64,000 nt of DNA from Chloroflexi bacterium AL-N1 (GTDB lineage: Bacteria > Chloroflexota > Chloroflexia > Chloroflexales > Roseiflexaceae), in NCBI GenBank assembly GCA_013122435.1, contig WYDT01000003.1:248001-312000 (forward strand), in the 5' to 3' direction. Position 1 is the first letter of the stretch. The number at the start of each line of letters is the position of its first letter. Position numbers and translations under genes: made by a program. Positions 55,112 through 64,000 of this stretch are shown piece after piece. The notes beneath the pieces were generated by a model. That model was not told where the DNA came from and searched no databases. It saw only the letters and a program-made list of their open reading frames with translations.

Positions 55112-55583
55112 GGTTGATAAAAAACTATTTCATGTTTTAAATGCATTAACTATTGACAAGATATGATAAGATATGATATACTTTTTCCATACTAAAATTT
55201 AACTAAATATTTTTACGTACTCTTTTCTGTTTACGTATATATAACTATTTCATCATTCCAGTTTGCATTGCAGATTGGACTGACTATAGGATGCTTTTTC
55301 GTCATAGGTTAGGCAATAGATGCTATAGGAGGTGGATTATTAAGAGTACCTGACATTATGCTAGTCTGGGATGGCACCTCAATTGAATCTCACGCATATG
55401 AACCTGTGTCAGGTGTGAGAAACAAGATATATTACTTGAGATGGTTTCGATTAACTATTTTCTGATATGTCAGAGAGTAGAATGACGTAAGGTAGCTTTG
55501 TTGTCGCCCATGGTTCTATTACGCAAGGTTTATCTGATTTTCTCGTAACTTTCTTTAGCTTACATTAAGGAGAAGTCAACACT
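55112..55583. other. AT-rich intergenic region upstream of the first subtilase
   Basis: No gene seen. It holds a plus-strand promoter-like pair TTGACA (55153-55158) and TATACT (55177-55182), spacer 18 bp, with a GATATGATAA direct repeat in the spacer. If used, the subtilase mRNA would have a leader of about 400 nt. Confidence 0.45.
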
Positions 55584-56816
55584 ATGTTCAAGCGATTCGC
55601 TTATGTTGGTGCTATTGGTGGGCTTTGTTTCACAATGTTGGCAGGCAATGGTAGTGTACAGGCAGAACAGACGAATCCTGATATTATCCCCGGTCAATAT
55701 ATTGTCACATTTAGTGATACGGTGAGTGATCCTGGTCCTTTAGCAGAGCGGATGGCATCTCGGTTTGGTACAGAACCAGAGCATGTGTATTCCCACGCAC
55801 TGAAAGGCTTTTCAGCACAATTGTCTGATGCTGCGGTAGAACGTTTACAGTCACTTCCTGAAGTCGTATCAATTATCCCTGATCAGAGGGTGTCGATTAC
55901 TGCTCAAAGCCTTCCTACTGGCGTTAATCGTGTAGAAGCCGATCTCAGCCCGACAGCTCGTATCGATGGCGTTGATCAACGGGTCAATGTTGATGTGGCT
56001 ATCCTTGATACTGGTATCGATCTTGATCATCCTGATCTGAATGTTGCTGGTGGTGTCAGTTGTGTTGGTGGCAGTGCTGATGATCGTAATGGTCATGGTA
56101 CGCATGTTGCCGGTACTGTGGCCGCGCTGGATAACAACTTTGGTGTGGTTGGAGTGGCTCCTGGCGCACGCCTTTGGGCTGTCAAAGTGCTGGGCGATAA
56201 TGGCTCTGGTTCTTTCGCAAGCATTATTTGTGGAGTTGATTGGGTGACGGCACGTGCAGGTACGATCGAGGTTGCCAATATGAGCCTCGGCGGTGGTGGT
56301 TCCGATCCCGCTGGTTCAGGCTGTTCAACGGGTAATGGTCTCCATGATGCAATTTGTCGTTCAGTAGGTGCTGGCATCACCTATGTTGTGGCAGCAGGGA
56401 ATAGTGCAACCGATGCGCGCAGTTTCGTACCGGCAGCCTTCGATGAAGTGATTACCGTTTCGGCTCTGGCTGATTTCAATGGTCGCTCAGGTGGGGGTGC
56501 TCCTGCAACCTGTCGCTCCGATGTCGATGATACTTTTGCCAATTTTTCGAACTATGGTGCTGATATTGACTTGATCGCTCCTGGCGTATGTATTCTATCA
56601 ACTTTCCCAGGCGGCGGATACAATGGTAACTACTCAGGCACTTCCATGGCTGCCCCTCATGTGGCTGGTGGCGCTGCTCTGTACAAAGCCCGCAACCCTG
56701 GAGCGAGTCCGGCTGCAGTCAAGAGCGCATTGCAGAGTGCCGGTACATTAGATTGGAACAACTCTGATGATCGTGATGGTATTAAAGAGCGATTATTAAA
56801 CGTTCGTTCCTTCTAA
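55584..56816 (+). CDS. Secreted subtilisin-like serine protease (S8), copy 1
   Basis: A 410-residue exported protease. Signal peptide about 1-27, I9-type propeptide/inhibitor (about 35-110; IPGQYIVTFSD, YSHALKGFSAQLSDAAVERL), then a proteinase K-like catalytic domain with Asp in AILDTGIDLDHPDL, His in RNGHGTHVAGT and Ser in YSGTSMAAPHVAG. An insert GRSGGGAPATCRSDVDD precedes the loop NFSNYGAD. GGAG precedes the ATG. It is followed by a paralogue in tandem. Confidence 0.93.
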   Translation: MFKRFAYVGAIGGLCFTMLAGNGSVQAEQTNPDIIPGQYIVTFSDTVSDPGPLAERMASRFGTEPEHVYSHALKGFSAQLSDAAVERLQSLPEVVSIIPDQRVSITAQSLPTGVNRVEADLSPTARIDGVDQRVNVDVAILDTGIDLDHPDLNVAGGVSCVGGSADDRNGHGTHVAGTVAALDNNFGVVGVAPGARLWAVKVLGDNGSGSFASIICGVDWVTARAGTIEVANMSLGGGGSDPAGSGCSTGNGLHDAICRSVGAGITYVVAAGNSATDARSFVPAAFDEVITVSALADFNGRSGGGAPATCRSDVDDTFANFSNYGADIDLIAPGVCILSTFPGGGYNGNYSGTSMAAPHVAGGAALYKARNPGASPAAVKSALQSAGTLDWNNSDDRDGIKERLLNVRSF

Positions 56817-57257
56817 ACCATATCCACTTCATATAGCCGTTATTTTCTTGCCATGCGTCACATGTACTACCATGTGATGTGTGGCTTTGTGTATGCCTCC
56901 TCGTGCATATTTGTACTCATCCCTCTTTCATCCTCCTCTCATCCTATAATCATTCAATATTAATTAATATTAATATAATGAAAGTGTACAAAAAATAATT
57001 TTATTGAGTTTATATTATTGAAAATTAAATTAATAGACAAAAGGAGGTAACTCATAAGTCTAAATGCCTGATGTACCTGATATATATCCGGTTTACAGAT
57101 ACGAGAAATTTCACTACCACTGCTGTTCGTTATACACACGTCAAACGAAATGTAATGCCCGTGTCTATTTATCAAGACCTATATGGATTCTATGCGTGCA
57201 TTCAACAGTTGGTCCATCATCTATTCTTATAGCCTTATCTCAGGAGAGGTCAACCTT
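56817..57257. other. Intergenic region between the two subtilases
   Basis: AT-rich (runs of TTAATTAATATTAAT near 56960), no gene seen. In-frame codons upstream of 57258 are not counted because the ribosome site is at 57243-57250. Confidence 0.5.
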
Positions 57258-58439
57258 ATGTTCAAACGACTCGCCTACGTAGGTGCACTTGGCGGTCTGT
57301 GTGTAATGTTGCTTGTGAATGGGGGAAGTGTACAGGCCACACAATCTAACCTTGATGTTATTCCTGGACAGTACATTGTAACTTTTGATGATTCAGTGAG
57401 TGAACCTGGCCTCATGGCCCAACGTATGTCAACCAAAATTGATGTTGAGCCTGAGCATGTATATTCCCACGCATTCAAAGGTTTCTCAGCTGAACTCTCC
57501 GATGCGGCAGTGGAACGGCTCCAGTCGTTACCAGAGGTAGTATCGATTATGCCTGACCAAACTGTATCGATTGCCGCACAGACTTTGCCAGGGGGCATTG
57601 ATCGTGTGGACGCTGATCTGAGTGCCACCGCCAACATTGATGGTGTTGATGAGGGTGTTGATGTCGATATTGCTATTCTTGATACTGGCATCGATCTCGA
57701 CCATCCCGATCTCAATGTTGTGGGAGGCATCAGTTGTGTTGGTGGTAGTGCCGACGATGGCAATGGCCATGGTACGCACGTAGCTGGTACTGCGGCTGCC
57801 GTCGACAATGATTTTGGTGTGGTAGGTGTTGCTCCTGGTGCACGTCTCTGGGCTGTTAAGGTGCTGGGTGATAATGGTTCAGGTTCTTTGTCGAGTGTCC
57901 TCTGTGGCATCGATTGGGTGACCCAGAATGCAGATACGGTTGATGTGGTGAACATGAGCCTTGGTGGGTTTGGTTCTGAGCCATTTGGCTCTGGTTGCAC
58001 CACCGGTGACTCGTATCATGATAGCATCTGTAATTCTGTCGCATCTGGTGTGACCTATGTGGTTGCCGCAGGCAACAGTTCAACTGATGCAGCTAGTGCT
58101 GTCCCGGCTGCATATGATGAAGTCATTACGGTTTCCGCATTAAATGAGCCCAGTAATGTACTGGCCAGTTTCTCAAACTATGGTGCTGATGTTGACATCA
58201 TTGCTCCAGGTGTGAGTATCTTATCGACCGTACCCGGTGGTGGATATAGCAATTTATCTGGCACCTCAATGGCTTCCCCACATGTTGCTGGTGCAGCAGC
58301 ACTCTATCTGGCCAATAACCCTGGGGCCAGTCCCAGCACGGTTCAGAGTGTCTTGGAATCAACCGGAACATTTGATTGGAACAACTCTGGTGATCCGGAT
58401 GGTGTTCAGGAACCGCTGCTTAACGTAGCGTCATTCTAG
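57258..58439 (+). CDS. Secreted subtilisin-like serine protease (S8), copy 2
   Basis: A 393-residue paralogue of the preceding gene with the same layout: signal peptide (about 1-27), I9 propeptide (IPGQYIVTFDDS, YSHAFKGFSAELSDAAVERL) and catalytic residues Asp (AILDTGIDLDHPDL), His (GNGHGTHVAGT) and Ser (LSGTSMASPHVAG). It lacks the cysteine-bearing insert before the SNYGAD loop seen in copy 1. GAGAGG eight bases before the ATG at 57258 is preferred over upstream codons. A strong terminator follows. Confidence 0.93.
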   Translation: MFKRLAYVGALGGLCVMLLVNGGSVQATQSNLDVIPGQYIVTFDDSVSEPGLMAQRMSTKIDVEPEHVYSHAFKGFSAELSDAAVERLQSLPEVVSIMPDQTVSIAAQTLPGGIDRVDADLSATANIDGVDEGVDVDIAILDTGIDLDHPDLNVVGGISCVGGSADDGNGHGTHVAGTAAAVDNDFGVVGVAPGARLWAVKVLGDNGSGSLSSVLCGIDWVTQNADTVDVVNMSLGGFGSEPFGSGCTTGDSYHDSICNSVASGVTYVVAAGNSSTDAASAVPAAYDEVITVSALNEPSNVLASFSNYGADVDIIAPGVSILSTVPGGGYSNLSGTSMASPHVAGAAALYLANNPGASPSTVQSVLESTGTFDWNNSGDPDGVQEPLLNVASF

Positions 58440-58463
58440 CGTTAGACCAGAGTTTTGAAGAAT

Positions 58464-58497
58464 TGCACCGGACAAGGTTGTCTGGTGCAGTTTTTTT
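58464..58497 (+). terminator. Strong Rho-independent terminator
   Basis: TGCACCGGACAA and TTGTCTGGTGCA form an 11-12 bp stem (one G-T pair) with a tight loop, followed by GTTTTTTTG. It ends the subtilase pair and lies between convergent genes. Confidence 0.9.
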
Positions 58498-58509
58498 GTT
58501 TGTGGTGTG

Positions 58510-59550
58510 TTATGTAGGAGCCTCAACCATAAGTCGCTGTAGAATTTGTTCACCAATGTAATCTACTGATTGACTGGGATTACGCTGTTCCTGTCGCCCC
58601 GGACCATTGTTGCTGAGTATAACAACGCCAGTTTCTCGCTGCTTTATAAGCCCTACGTATGATCGATATCCGCCTGTACCACCGTTGTGCCACAAGACCG
58701 TATGTTGTTGCTCCAGTAAAGTTTTAATATGCCATCCTAAACCGATCTGGTTATCAGTCTGATTAATGTGGGCTCGTCCTGCATGGCAAAACTGTAACAT
58801 CACCATTAGATCGTTTGTATCATCTAAGTTGGCTACTAGGAAACAAAGCATATCATCGGCTGAGGAACGTAGCGCCCCAGCCCCGGCTAGCGTTGGCATG
58901 TCCCAGTTCGGTGTTGGTTTTCCCTCTGCCGTGTAACCAGGGATGAGCCGTTCAGTTTGTTCTGGTGAAAGCGTTATACGTGTGTCATCTAGCCCTAAAC
59001 GATCACTTATACGTGTGCGGATGGCTTCTTCATACGATATATCAAGTTGATGGGCTAACATGGTGCCAAGTATTCCAGCTCCCAGATTGGAATATTGGTA
59101 GGTACCAATATGTTTGTGTTTATGTCGGTAGCGCCGCAGATATGTGTTGAGATGCTTTTGTGTGTAGTTGCTGTAAGGATTGTCGACATTTCGCAGCATG
59201 GACCAGAACAGATTCGATGGTAGGCGTGGTAAACCAGAGGTGTGTGTAGCCAGATGTTGTAATGTTACCTCTTTTGGTATGTTATTTGGTTCTGGGAATA
59301 CATCATGGGCTGACTCATCTAATCTGGCCTGATCGGCAAAGATGAGATCCGCCAGTAGGACTGCAGTAAAGACCTTTGTGATTGAACCAATTTCAAATAG
59401 ACTGTGTCCTGATGGAATAGGTTCTCCATGTGGTGTGGCATAGCCTGAAACACTAGTCTGCCCATTATGAATAATGCCAACAGCGATCTGTATCCTCTGG
59501 CGCTTGGCCAGAAATGGTGCCAGGACGTCATCAACAATTGCTTGATACAT
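58510..59550 (-). CDS. Class C beta-lactamase/esterase-like serine hydrolase
   Basis: A 346-residue member of the beta-lactamase/transpeptidase-like superfamily. Motifs are SxxK in EIGSITKVFTAVLL (about S56), YxN in YQYSNLGAG (about 149) and HxG in LWHNGGTGGYRS. No signal peptide is visible, so it appears cytoplasmic. Such proteins act as esterases, D-amino peptidases or lactamases; resistance cannot be claimed from sequence. It converges on the second subtilase gene. Confidence 0.88.
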   Translation of the reverse strand: MYQAIVDDVLAPFLAKRQRIQIAVGIIHNGQTSVSGYATPHGEPIPSGHSLFEIGSITKVFTAVLLADLIFADQARLDESAHDVFPEPNNIPKEVTLQHLATHTSGLPRLPSNLFWSMLRNVDNPYSNYTQKHLNTYLRRYRHKHKHIGTYQYSNLGAGILGTMLAHQLDISYEEAIRTRISDRLGLDDTRITLSPEQTERLIPGYTAEGKPTPNWDMPTLAGAGALRSSADDMLCFLVANLDDTNDLMVMLQFCHAGRAHINQTDNQIGLGWHIKTLLEQQHTVLWHNGGTGGYRSYVGLIKQRETGVVILSNNGPGRQEQRNPSQSVDYIGEQILQRLMVEAPT

Positions 59551-59871
59551 CGAATATTTCTTTCTTGAAAAGTTCCCACAAATATATACGAATGTGATGT
59601 TTGAACGGTTGCGTTGGCCGATGATGCGTGTAGTAATACTTCAAATATGCCACGGTAATCCGTTTTAAGCACTACTTGACAGAATGATGAAAGTAGCATG
59701 GCCTTATTATGTAAGTGCTTGCATAAATGATTTTCTAATAGTCTTGCAGAGAGTGAACCAAACTTTGTGACTGAACGTATTACGTTGATTCGTACTCATT
59801 GCGAAGGTGGAGTCATCACGTGTAACAACAATCGCTGTCACATTAGTGATATATCATCAAAGGAGATGTCT
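59551..59871. other. Intergenic region upstream of the GH8 gene
   Basis: No gene called. Codons 59767-59871 are in frame with the glucanase, but the ribosome site AAAGGAG at 59859-59865 places the start at 59872. Confidence 0.5.
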
Positions 59872-61952
59872 ATGCATACGATACGTTTACCGGCCACAAT
59901 TACGTTCTTAACATTGATATGCACGCTTGTTCTTCAGCATCCACATTCGCCACCATCCTATGCACAGAACACCGTTTGTGCGGCGTATACGATTGATAAC
60001 TTTGAGACGGAAGACATTGAGCGTGGAGCGTTTAGCGATACCAACTCGAACGTCACATTTGAACGTGTCTCGTCCAGCAAAGAGGGGCAATTCGCTGGAC
60101 AAATAGACTATACGATTGCGCCAGATGGTTTTGGGGGCTTTGGCGAATCTTTTGAGGGCCGTCAGGACTGGCATAACTACGAGGCGCTCTCTTTCTGGTT
60201 TCGTGGGGACAATACAGGAACAACGATACGGTTGATGATTGACGATAATCGTAGGGATCCCACCACAAATACATCAGAACGGTTTGAATATACGTTTACT
60301 GATAACTCTTCAGACTGGCAACAGATCGAGTTGTCGTGGAGCGCTTTTGAACGAAGTGAGACATTCCAACCTAGTGGCGCACCAGATGATGGGTTAACCC
60401 TGACCGAAATGTGGGGGTTTAACCTCGCTGCTGTCAGTGGGAGTGGCTCTTTCACTATGGACGATATCAAGTTGCTTCCGAAACTGCACTGCATTATGAT
60501 GCCAATGATCATGCTCAATGCTCGATCCACCACACCTGGGCCACAACCCACCACTACTCCTGAGCCAACACCCACTGCGACATCCGAGCCAGTGCCCACT
60601 GCGACACCAGTGGTGGATTTGCCACCTGGACCACAACCACCATCAACAGGTGCATATGTTACCAACACCTATCGTAATCTGTTCAAAGAATATGGGTATA
60701 GCGATGCGGCTATCCAGGCAAAAGTGGATACTGCCTTTCAGCAACTGTTCTATGGCGATGATGAGAATCAGCGAGTTTACTATCCAGTTGGCGACGATAT
60801 GGCATATATTTGGGATGTCGGAAGTAATGATGTTCGTTCTGAAGGACAATCCTATGGCATGATGATCGCGGTCCAACTCGACAAGCAAGAGGAATTTGAT
60901 CGCATCTGGAAGTGGACCAAGACCTATTTACAACATCAGGATGGCCTACGTGAGGGGTACTTCGCGTGGCAAGCAACTACCGATGGTGAAAAGATGAGCC
61001 AAAATAATGCGTCCGATGGCGAAATCTGGTTGGTGACAGCGCTCTTCTTTGCTTCAGGTCGCTGGGGCGACGGTGAAGGTATTTACAATTACCGTGCCGA
61101 AGCACAAGCGATCCTTGATGCGATGCGTAGCAAAGAAGCTACGGCTGAAACAACAGGTGTCTATGATATATTCGACCCAGAGAACAAGCTGGTCCGTTTT
61201 GTGGCTGAGGATCTGACTCTCGATATGACCAACTGGACCGATCCTTCGTATCACCAACCTGGCTTCTATGATCTCTGGGCTTTATGGGCCGATAAAGACA
61301 ACCAATTTTGGGCTGACGCTGCTGTAGCTTCACGGAACTTCTTACAGACCACAGTGCATCCAACAACTGGTTTGATGCCTGATTATGCCAACTTTGATGG
61401 TACCCACATTATTGCTGCCCCACTGGGAAAGGTAACCACCACTACTATGGCTATGACGCCCGACGAACACAGATGAATAAGGCAATGGATTATCACTGGT
61501 GGGCTAAAGATCCATGGCAGAAAACACAGACTGATCGTCTACAAACATTCTTCTTCAATGAGGGTGTGACAACCCATGGTGCTGAATATGAGCTTGATGG
61601 TCGTATGATCACAGACTATTATCAATCGGGACATGTTGGGATGAATACGGCTGCAGGATTGGCAGGGACCACCACCAACGTATGGGCTTTTGTCGATCAT
61701 CTGTGGAACGTGCCTATCCCCGATGGGCAGTGGCGTTATTACGATGGGCTGCTCTATATGTTGAGATTACTGCATACCAGTGGCAATTTCCGCATCTATG
61801 AGCCGGAAACTGATAACATGTCAGATGAGTCAGTCCAACCTGTTCTCGAATGGGTGATGCACAGAGAGGCTGATTTCGACGGCAATAATCTGGTCCCGAC
61901 ATTAAATGGTCGAACGACAACGGCTTCAGGCAATTCGCAGCGTTGCGAATAA
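59872..61952 (+). CDS. GH8 endoglucanase with CBM11-like domain, split by a -1 frameshift
   Basis: Secreted glycanase: signal peptide (about 1-30), a CBM11-like beta-sandwich (about 35-205, YTIDNFETEDIE to SFTMDDIKLLP), a Pro/Thr linker (about 215-260) and a GH8 catalytic domain. Catalytic Glu is in SEGQSYGM (about 322) and the catalytic Asp in ASDGEIW (about 380). The first frame stops at 61476, but the missing conserved C-terminus (YGYDARRTQMNKAMDYHWW onwards) is in the -1 frame to 61952. The frames join exactly at G GGA AAG (61425-61431). Either programmed -1 frameshifting, a one-base mutation or a homopolymer sequencing error explains it. AAAGGAG six bases before ATG 59872 sets the start. 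Confidence 0.82.
61425..61431 (+). promoter_or_regulatory. Candidate -1 frameshift slippery heptamer G GGA AAG
   Basis: In the zero frame the codons read CTG GGA AAG, so GGGAAAG has the X XXY YYZ phase. Slipping back one base gives GGG AAA GGT AAC and enters the frame that completes GH8. A long-range CCACCA/TGGTGG pairing (from 61435 and 61497) is the only downstream structure noticed. Confidence 0.55.
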
Positions 61953-61958
61953 TGCCCT

Positions 61959-61996
61959 GGGTCGCCCTATGCAGCAAGTACAGCTAGGGGCGACCC
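61959..61996. terminator. Inverted repeat between GH8 and PQQ-propeller genes
   Basis: GGGTCGCCCT (61959-61968) pairs with AGGGGCGACCC (61986-61996) around a 17-nt loop, between convergent genes. No T-run, so a bidirectional termination role is only likely. Confidence 0.5.
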
Positions 61997-62016
61997 ACGC
62001 TTTGTGCAACACACCA

Positions 62017-63066
62017 CTAATCCTGTACATCATAACAGATCAGCTCCCTGCCATGAGCGACATACAGTCGGCGATTGTCGTAGTGCATGCCACCAAAATC
62101 GTTTCTCGTTTTGAGTTTTACCTGTTTCACCAGAGCGCCTGATTGTGCTTCCAGAAGATGTACGCTGCCATCCTTACTCAGAAAAGCGACCACATCCTGT
62201 ATGTACACAGGCTGAGCAGCCACCTCGTCTGTCGTTTGGGATTGCCAGCGCAGATTGTATTGGACTGATTGCGTTGGTACGTCGCGGTCTGTTGTAATCT
62301 CTACGGCATAACATTGCCCTTCTCCATCACCAAAGTACAGCATATCGTTGTACAGTAATAGCTGTGCATTGACCGCAAAATCTTTTTGTAACGACAATGT
62401 CGTAAGCAATGTACCGTTTTGCAGATCATAGGCACGTAATTCACCATGACTTCCAATGTAAATAACGCCTGTCTGAACAACAGGATGAAACATGTAGTGT
62501 TCGCTGGGTATTTGCCACAGCACATGACCATTGTCTAATGATACGCAAGATAATATGACTCCCTCTTTACGTCTAGCCGTACTATAGATCACGCGTCCTT
62601 CACTAATAGCCGCGACATAAGTATGACCGCCGGTGGGAATCTGCCACCGCAACTGCCCACTCGATGTATCAAAACAGCGTACCTGTGCCGTCTGTGAGCT
62701 GAGATCGGGGACGACCACTCTGCCGTGATGATCAAGCACAGGGACATTCACGTTAGTCCTCGTTTTAGGAGTCTGCCAGCGTATCTGTCCACTTGCGCCA
62801 TCAAGACAATGAACTTGACCATCAAAGCTGCTTAGATACACATACCCCTCTGTGTCAACTACTGGTGCATTCAATATATGTGGAACAGTGAATTGCCAGC
62901 GCTCAATGCCAGATGCTGCATTAATACAGTATAGGACACTCTCATAAAAACTGCCTTTCTGGTAGTGAAACACCCCAAAGGCACGACCATCGTGCAGCGC
63001 TGGCTGTCGAGCACCAACATATCGTTTGCCTTTGAGGGTATAGGCCCAATTGCGCGTTACGTTCAT
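62017..63066 (-). CDS. PQQ-like beta-propeller repeat protein
   Basis: A 349-residue protein of BamB/PQQ-type propeller repeats, with about seven units of the kind ASGQIRWQTPKTRTN, SSGQLRWQIPTG, DNGHVLWQIPSEH, each followed by a V/I-rich strand. There is no signal peptide or lipobox, so it is probably cytoplasmic, unlike true BamB. The gene lies 17 bp downstream of the DUF1361 gene on the same strand. Ligand and role unknown. Confidence 0.8.
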   Translation of the reverse strand: MNVTRNWAYTLKGKRYVGARQPALHDGRAFGVFHYQKGSFYESVLYCINAASGIERWQFTVPHILNAPVVDTEGYVYLSSFDGQVHCLDGASGQIRWQTPKTRTNVNVPVLDHHGRVVVPDLSSQTAQVRCFDTSSGQLRWQIPTGGHTYVAAISEGRVIYSTARRKEGVILSCVSLDNGHVLWQIPSEHYMFHPVVQTGVIYIGSHGELRAYDLQNGTLLTTLSLQKDFAVNAQLLLYNDMLYFGDGEGQCYAVEITTDRDVPTQSVQYNLRWQSQTTDEVAAQPVYIQDVVAFLSKDGSVHLLEAQSGALVKQVKLKTRNDFGGMHYDNRRLYVAHGRELICYDVQD

Positions 63067-63083
63067 TTGATATCAAATCCTTT

Positions 63084-63773
63084 CTAGGGTGGTGTGTGGC
63101 GTGATGTACCGGGTAAGTAGGTAACTGCGACAATCACCAGGTATATGGTGAGAAAAAAGGTGGCGAATAATAAAGAGAAACCAAGTGTCTGTGGATGGTC
63201 AAAGGGTGCCTGGACACGACTTCCAATATCGATAAGCAGTTGCGTTGGGTTCGACAGAATGTCCCAACTATTCCAGCGTAGGAAACGTCCCAGATAAATA
63301 CCAAAACTTCCTAAGCTAATACTCCCGAGCACAAACAGCCATCCGGCAATATGTCCCAATCGCTGGGTGATGAGCATCTGCATGAACAACAACGATATCA
63401 CGCCCAGTAAAAAGCCGATCCATACTCCAGTGGCGATCATGATCAGATCATACCAGAGTGGAACCGGAGCAATCGGTTGGATATGCATCAAATCGGTTAC
63501 CAGATAGGGTGCGTTGGGAAAAAAGAGTAGCCAGAATCCCATACAGGGCAGAACAAAAATCCACACCAGCCATATGCGTGTCTGGGCCAGATTGTAGGCG
63601 ATGACCGCACTGAGCATGGGTAACCACGCTAAAAACAGATTCCAGATCAGCCATGCGTGCGTAAGCTCACCGGTTCGCGAGACTCGCATGACAAACGTGG
63701 CGATACAGAAGCATGTGGCGACCCCGAGCGCTGCCAGCACGGCCAATTGGCGAGCAGGTGATCCTGTACTCAT
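63084..63773 (-). CDS. DUF1361 membrane protein
   Basis: A 229-residue protein with about seven membrane segments. The core WLLFFPNAPYLVTDLMHI is the DUF1361 signature. Function of the family is unknown. GAGGA eight bases before the ATG supports the start. It is likely co-transcribed with the beta-propeller gene downstream. Confidence 0.85.
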   Translation of the reverse strand: MSTGSPARQLAVLAALGVATCFCIATFVMRVSRTGELTHAWLIWNLFLAWLPMLSAVIAYNLAQTRIWLVWIFVLPCMGFWLLFFPNAPYLVTDLMHIQPIAPVPLWYDLIMIATGVWIGFLLGVISLLFMQMLITQRLGHIAGWLFVLGSISLGSFGIYLGRFLRWNSWDILSNPTQLLIDIGSRVQAPFDHPQTLGFSLLFATFFLTIYLVIVAVTYLPGTSRHTPP

Positions 63774-64000
63774 CGAAACGTTCCTCTTTGCATAATGATG
63801 TCATATAACCCGCATACATTGATGTGAGCCTCAAACATAGCTGTAGATACTTATGTGTACGCATATGTCAACAAAAGGTTGCAGAAAGACTATACATCTA
63901 TTATTACCTTCCAAAACGTAAGGAGAGTAACCATTTATAAATGATAACTATTTGTGTAAGTCAATGTGGCTATTCTGCCTCGATGTTCTGAATCACACGA

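Noticed and set aside
59767..59871. N-terminal extension of the GH8 gene
   Set aside because: It would hide the signal peptide start; the ribosome site points to 59872.
1..64000. CRISPR arrays, insertion sequences, phage integration sites, rRNA or tRNA genes
   Set aside because: No repeat-spacer pattern, transposase, integrase or RNA-gene signature was found by eye.

Overview
The window looks like a chromosomal segment of a Chloroflexota bacterium, probably class Chloroflexia and Herpetosiphon-like. This rests on moderate GC, the dcw gene order with a rhomboid protease and a small membrane protein inserted, a leucine T-box, and the mix of polymer hydrolases, beta-propellers and ABC sugar transporters. 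No search was run, so the taxon is an inference. No tRNA, rRNA, CRISPR array or insertion sequence was found by eye.

Region 1 (1-19190, minus strand) is a division and cell-wall (dcw) cluster: mraZ, rsmH, ftsL-like, ftsI, murF, mraY, murD, rhomboid, ftsW, murG, CvpA-like gene, murC, murB, ddl, ftsQ, ftsA and ftsZ (cut by the window edge). murE is missing from its usual place. A clear promoter (TTGAAA-17-TATAAT) is followed at once by three TGGGG repeats with 10-bp period, the expected MraZ operator, and then by a GAAC-N4-GTTC palindrome resembling a Gram-positive LexA box.

Region 2 (19191-33305) is mixed: moaC, a two-gene unit with a textbook SOS promoter (DUF6504-like protein plus a small partner), a duplicated TPR/zinc-ribbon gene with a 124-bp identical core, selA, a CHAT-like protein without its catalytic dyad, a glycosyltransferase, an acetamidase/formamidase and PhyH-type dioxygenase pair divergent from an AraC regulator, a LuxR-type regulator with a degenerate receiver, and a DUF4932-like lipoprotein.

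Region 3 (33556-44344) starts with a complete leucine T-box leader (specifier CTC) followed by a methyltransferase and leuS. A YbjN-like protein, another methyltransferase, a short flavoprotein, a broken MetE-like gene, a BNR-type beta-propeller and a translationally coupled divergent GroEL paralogue come next.

Region 4 (44401-55111) is the most interesting. It holds a fucose-isomerase-like protein, a binding-protein/permease ABC importer, a PFK-like sugar kinase, a GH4 NAD-dependent glycosidase, an aldehyde dehydrogenase and the two subunits of (2R)-sulfolactate sulfo-lyase (suyB, suyA). Together they suggest import of a sulfosugar (sulfoquinovose or a glycoside), isomerisation, phosphorylation, cleavage by an aldolase not seen here, oxidation of sulfolactaldehyde to sulfolactate, and desulfonation to pyruvate and sulfite. 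The suyA promoter has a near-perfect 20-bp palindrome over its -10 box.

Region 5 (55153-64000) encodes secreted and envelope functions: two tandem subtilases, a class C beta-lactamase-like hydrolase, a GH8 glucanase split over two frames exactly at a G GGA AAG slippery heptamer, a PQQ-type beta-propeller and a DUF1361 membrane protein.
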